DNA from: an uncultured delta proteobacterium
GTDB taxonomy: Bacteria; RBG-13-61-14; DRUE01
Length of the DNA: 12,795 nucleotides
Assembly: GCA_903930515.1 (NCBI GenBank)
Contig: CAIYYW010000198.1
Span: 1-12,795, forward strand
Direction: 5' to 3'
The position numbers and the translations under genes are program-made. The notes beneath the pieces are model-generated. The model saw only the letters and a program-made list of their open reading frames with translations. It ran no database searches and was not told the DNA's origin. Every line of letters starts with the position of its first letter. Positions within the stretch are counted from its first letter, which is position 1. Of this stretch, positions 12,736 to 12,795 are shown piece by piece.

Positions 12736-12795
12736 GAGAAGGGGGCGAAAAACGGGGAAAGCGCGGAATCGCGGCTGACTTGTCCTCGGTAATCC

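Noticed and set aside
1-12795. CRISPR array, tRNA, rRNA, insertion sequence or phage genes
   Set aside because: No regularly spaced repeats, cloverleaf-like sequence, transposase or integrase motif was seen on either strand.

Overview
This 12.8 kb window looks like chromosomal DNA from an anaerobic or facultative bacterium with an active acyl-CoA metabolism. The Desulfobacterota (former Deltaproteobacteria) are the best guess, but this is inferred from gene content and protein style; no rRNA or other phylogenetic marker is present. Gene density is high, Shine-Dalgarno sequences are strong (AGGAGG), and Rho-independent terminators are clear. I see no tRNA, rRNA, CRISPR array, insertion sequence, phage gene or integrase.

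Layout. (1) Positions 1-2150, + strand: the last codons of an acyl-CoA dehydrogenase, a thiolase with its own promoter and terminator, and a secreted SYLF/YSC84-domain protein with its own promoter and terminator. (2) Positions 2385-7265, - strand, read right to left: a short-chain dehydrogenase resembling the N-terminal domain of peroxisomal multifunctional enzyme 2; a lipoprotein aminopeptidase of the PF10023 type coupled to a cytoplasmic CCG-domain iron-sulfur protein; an OFA-family major facilitator transporter; and a very short beta-carbonic-anhydrase-like protein. (3) Positions 7490-8701, + strand: a family III (CaiB/BaiF) CoA transferase, divergent from the dehydrogenase across a 224 bp promoter region. 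(4) Positions 8698-12699, - strand: a tightly packed five-gene operon of TPR protein, formylglycine-generating-enzyme-like (SUMF1) protein, ApbE flavin transferase, TatB and TatC.

How the genes may work together. The acyl-CoA dehydrogenase, (R)-3-hydroxyacyl-CoA-dehydrogenase-like SDR, thiolase and CoA transferase cover activation, oxidation and thiolysis of a carboxylic acid, and the OFA transporter could bring in an organic anion. No enoyl-CoA hydratase is present here. The five-gene operon combines envelope protein export (Tat) with covalent flavinylation (ApbE) and two exported helper-like proteins. It reads as an envelope-protein maturation unit and is the most interesting block in the window. 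The SUMF1-like member lacks the two catalytic cysteines of true formylglycine-generating enzymes.

Starts were chosen by Shine-Dalgarno position and signal-peptide layout. Promoters are by-eye sigma70 matches and are tentative.
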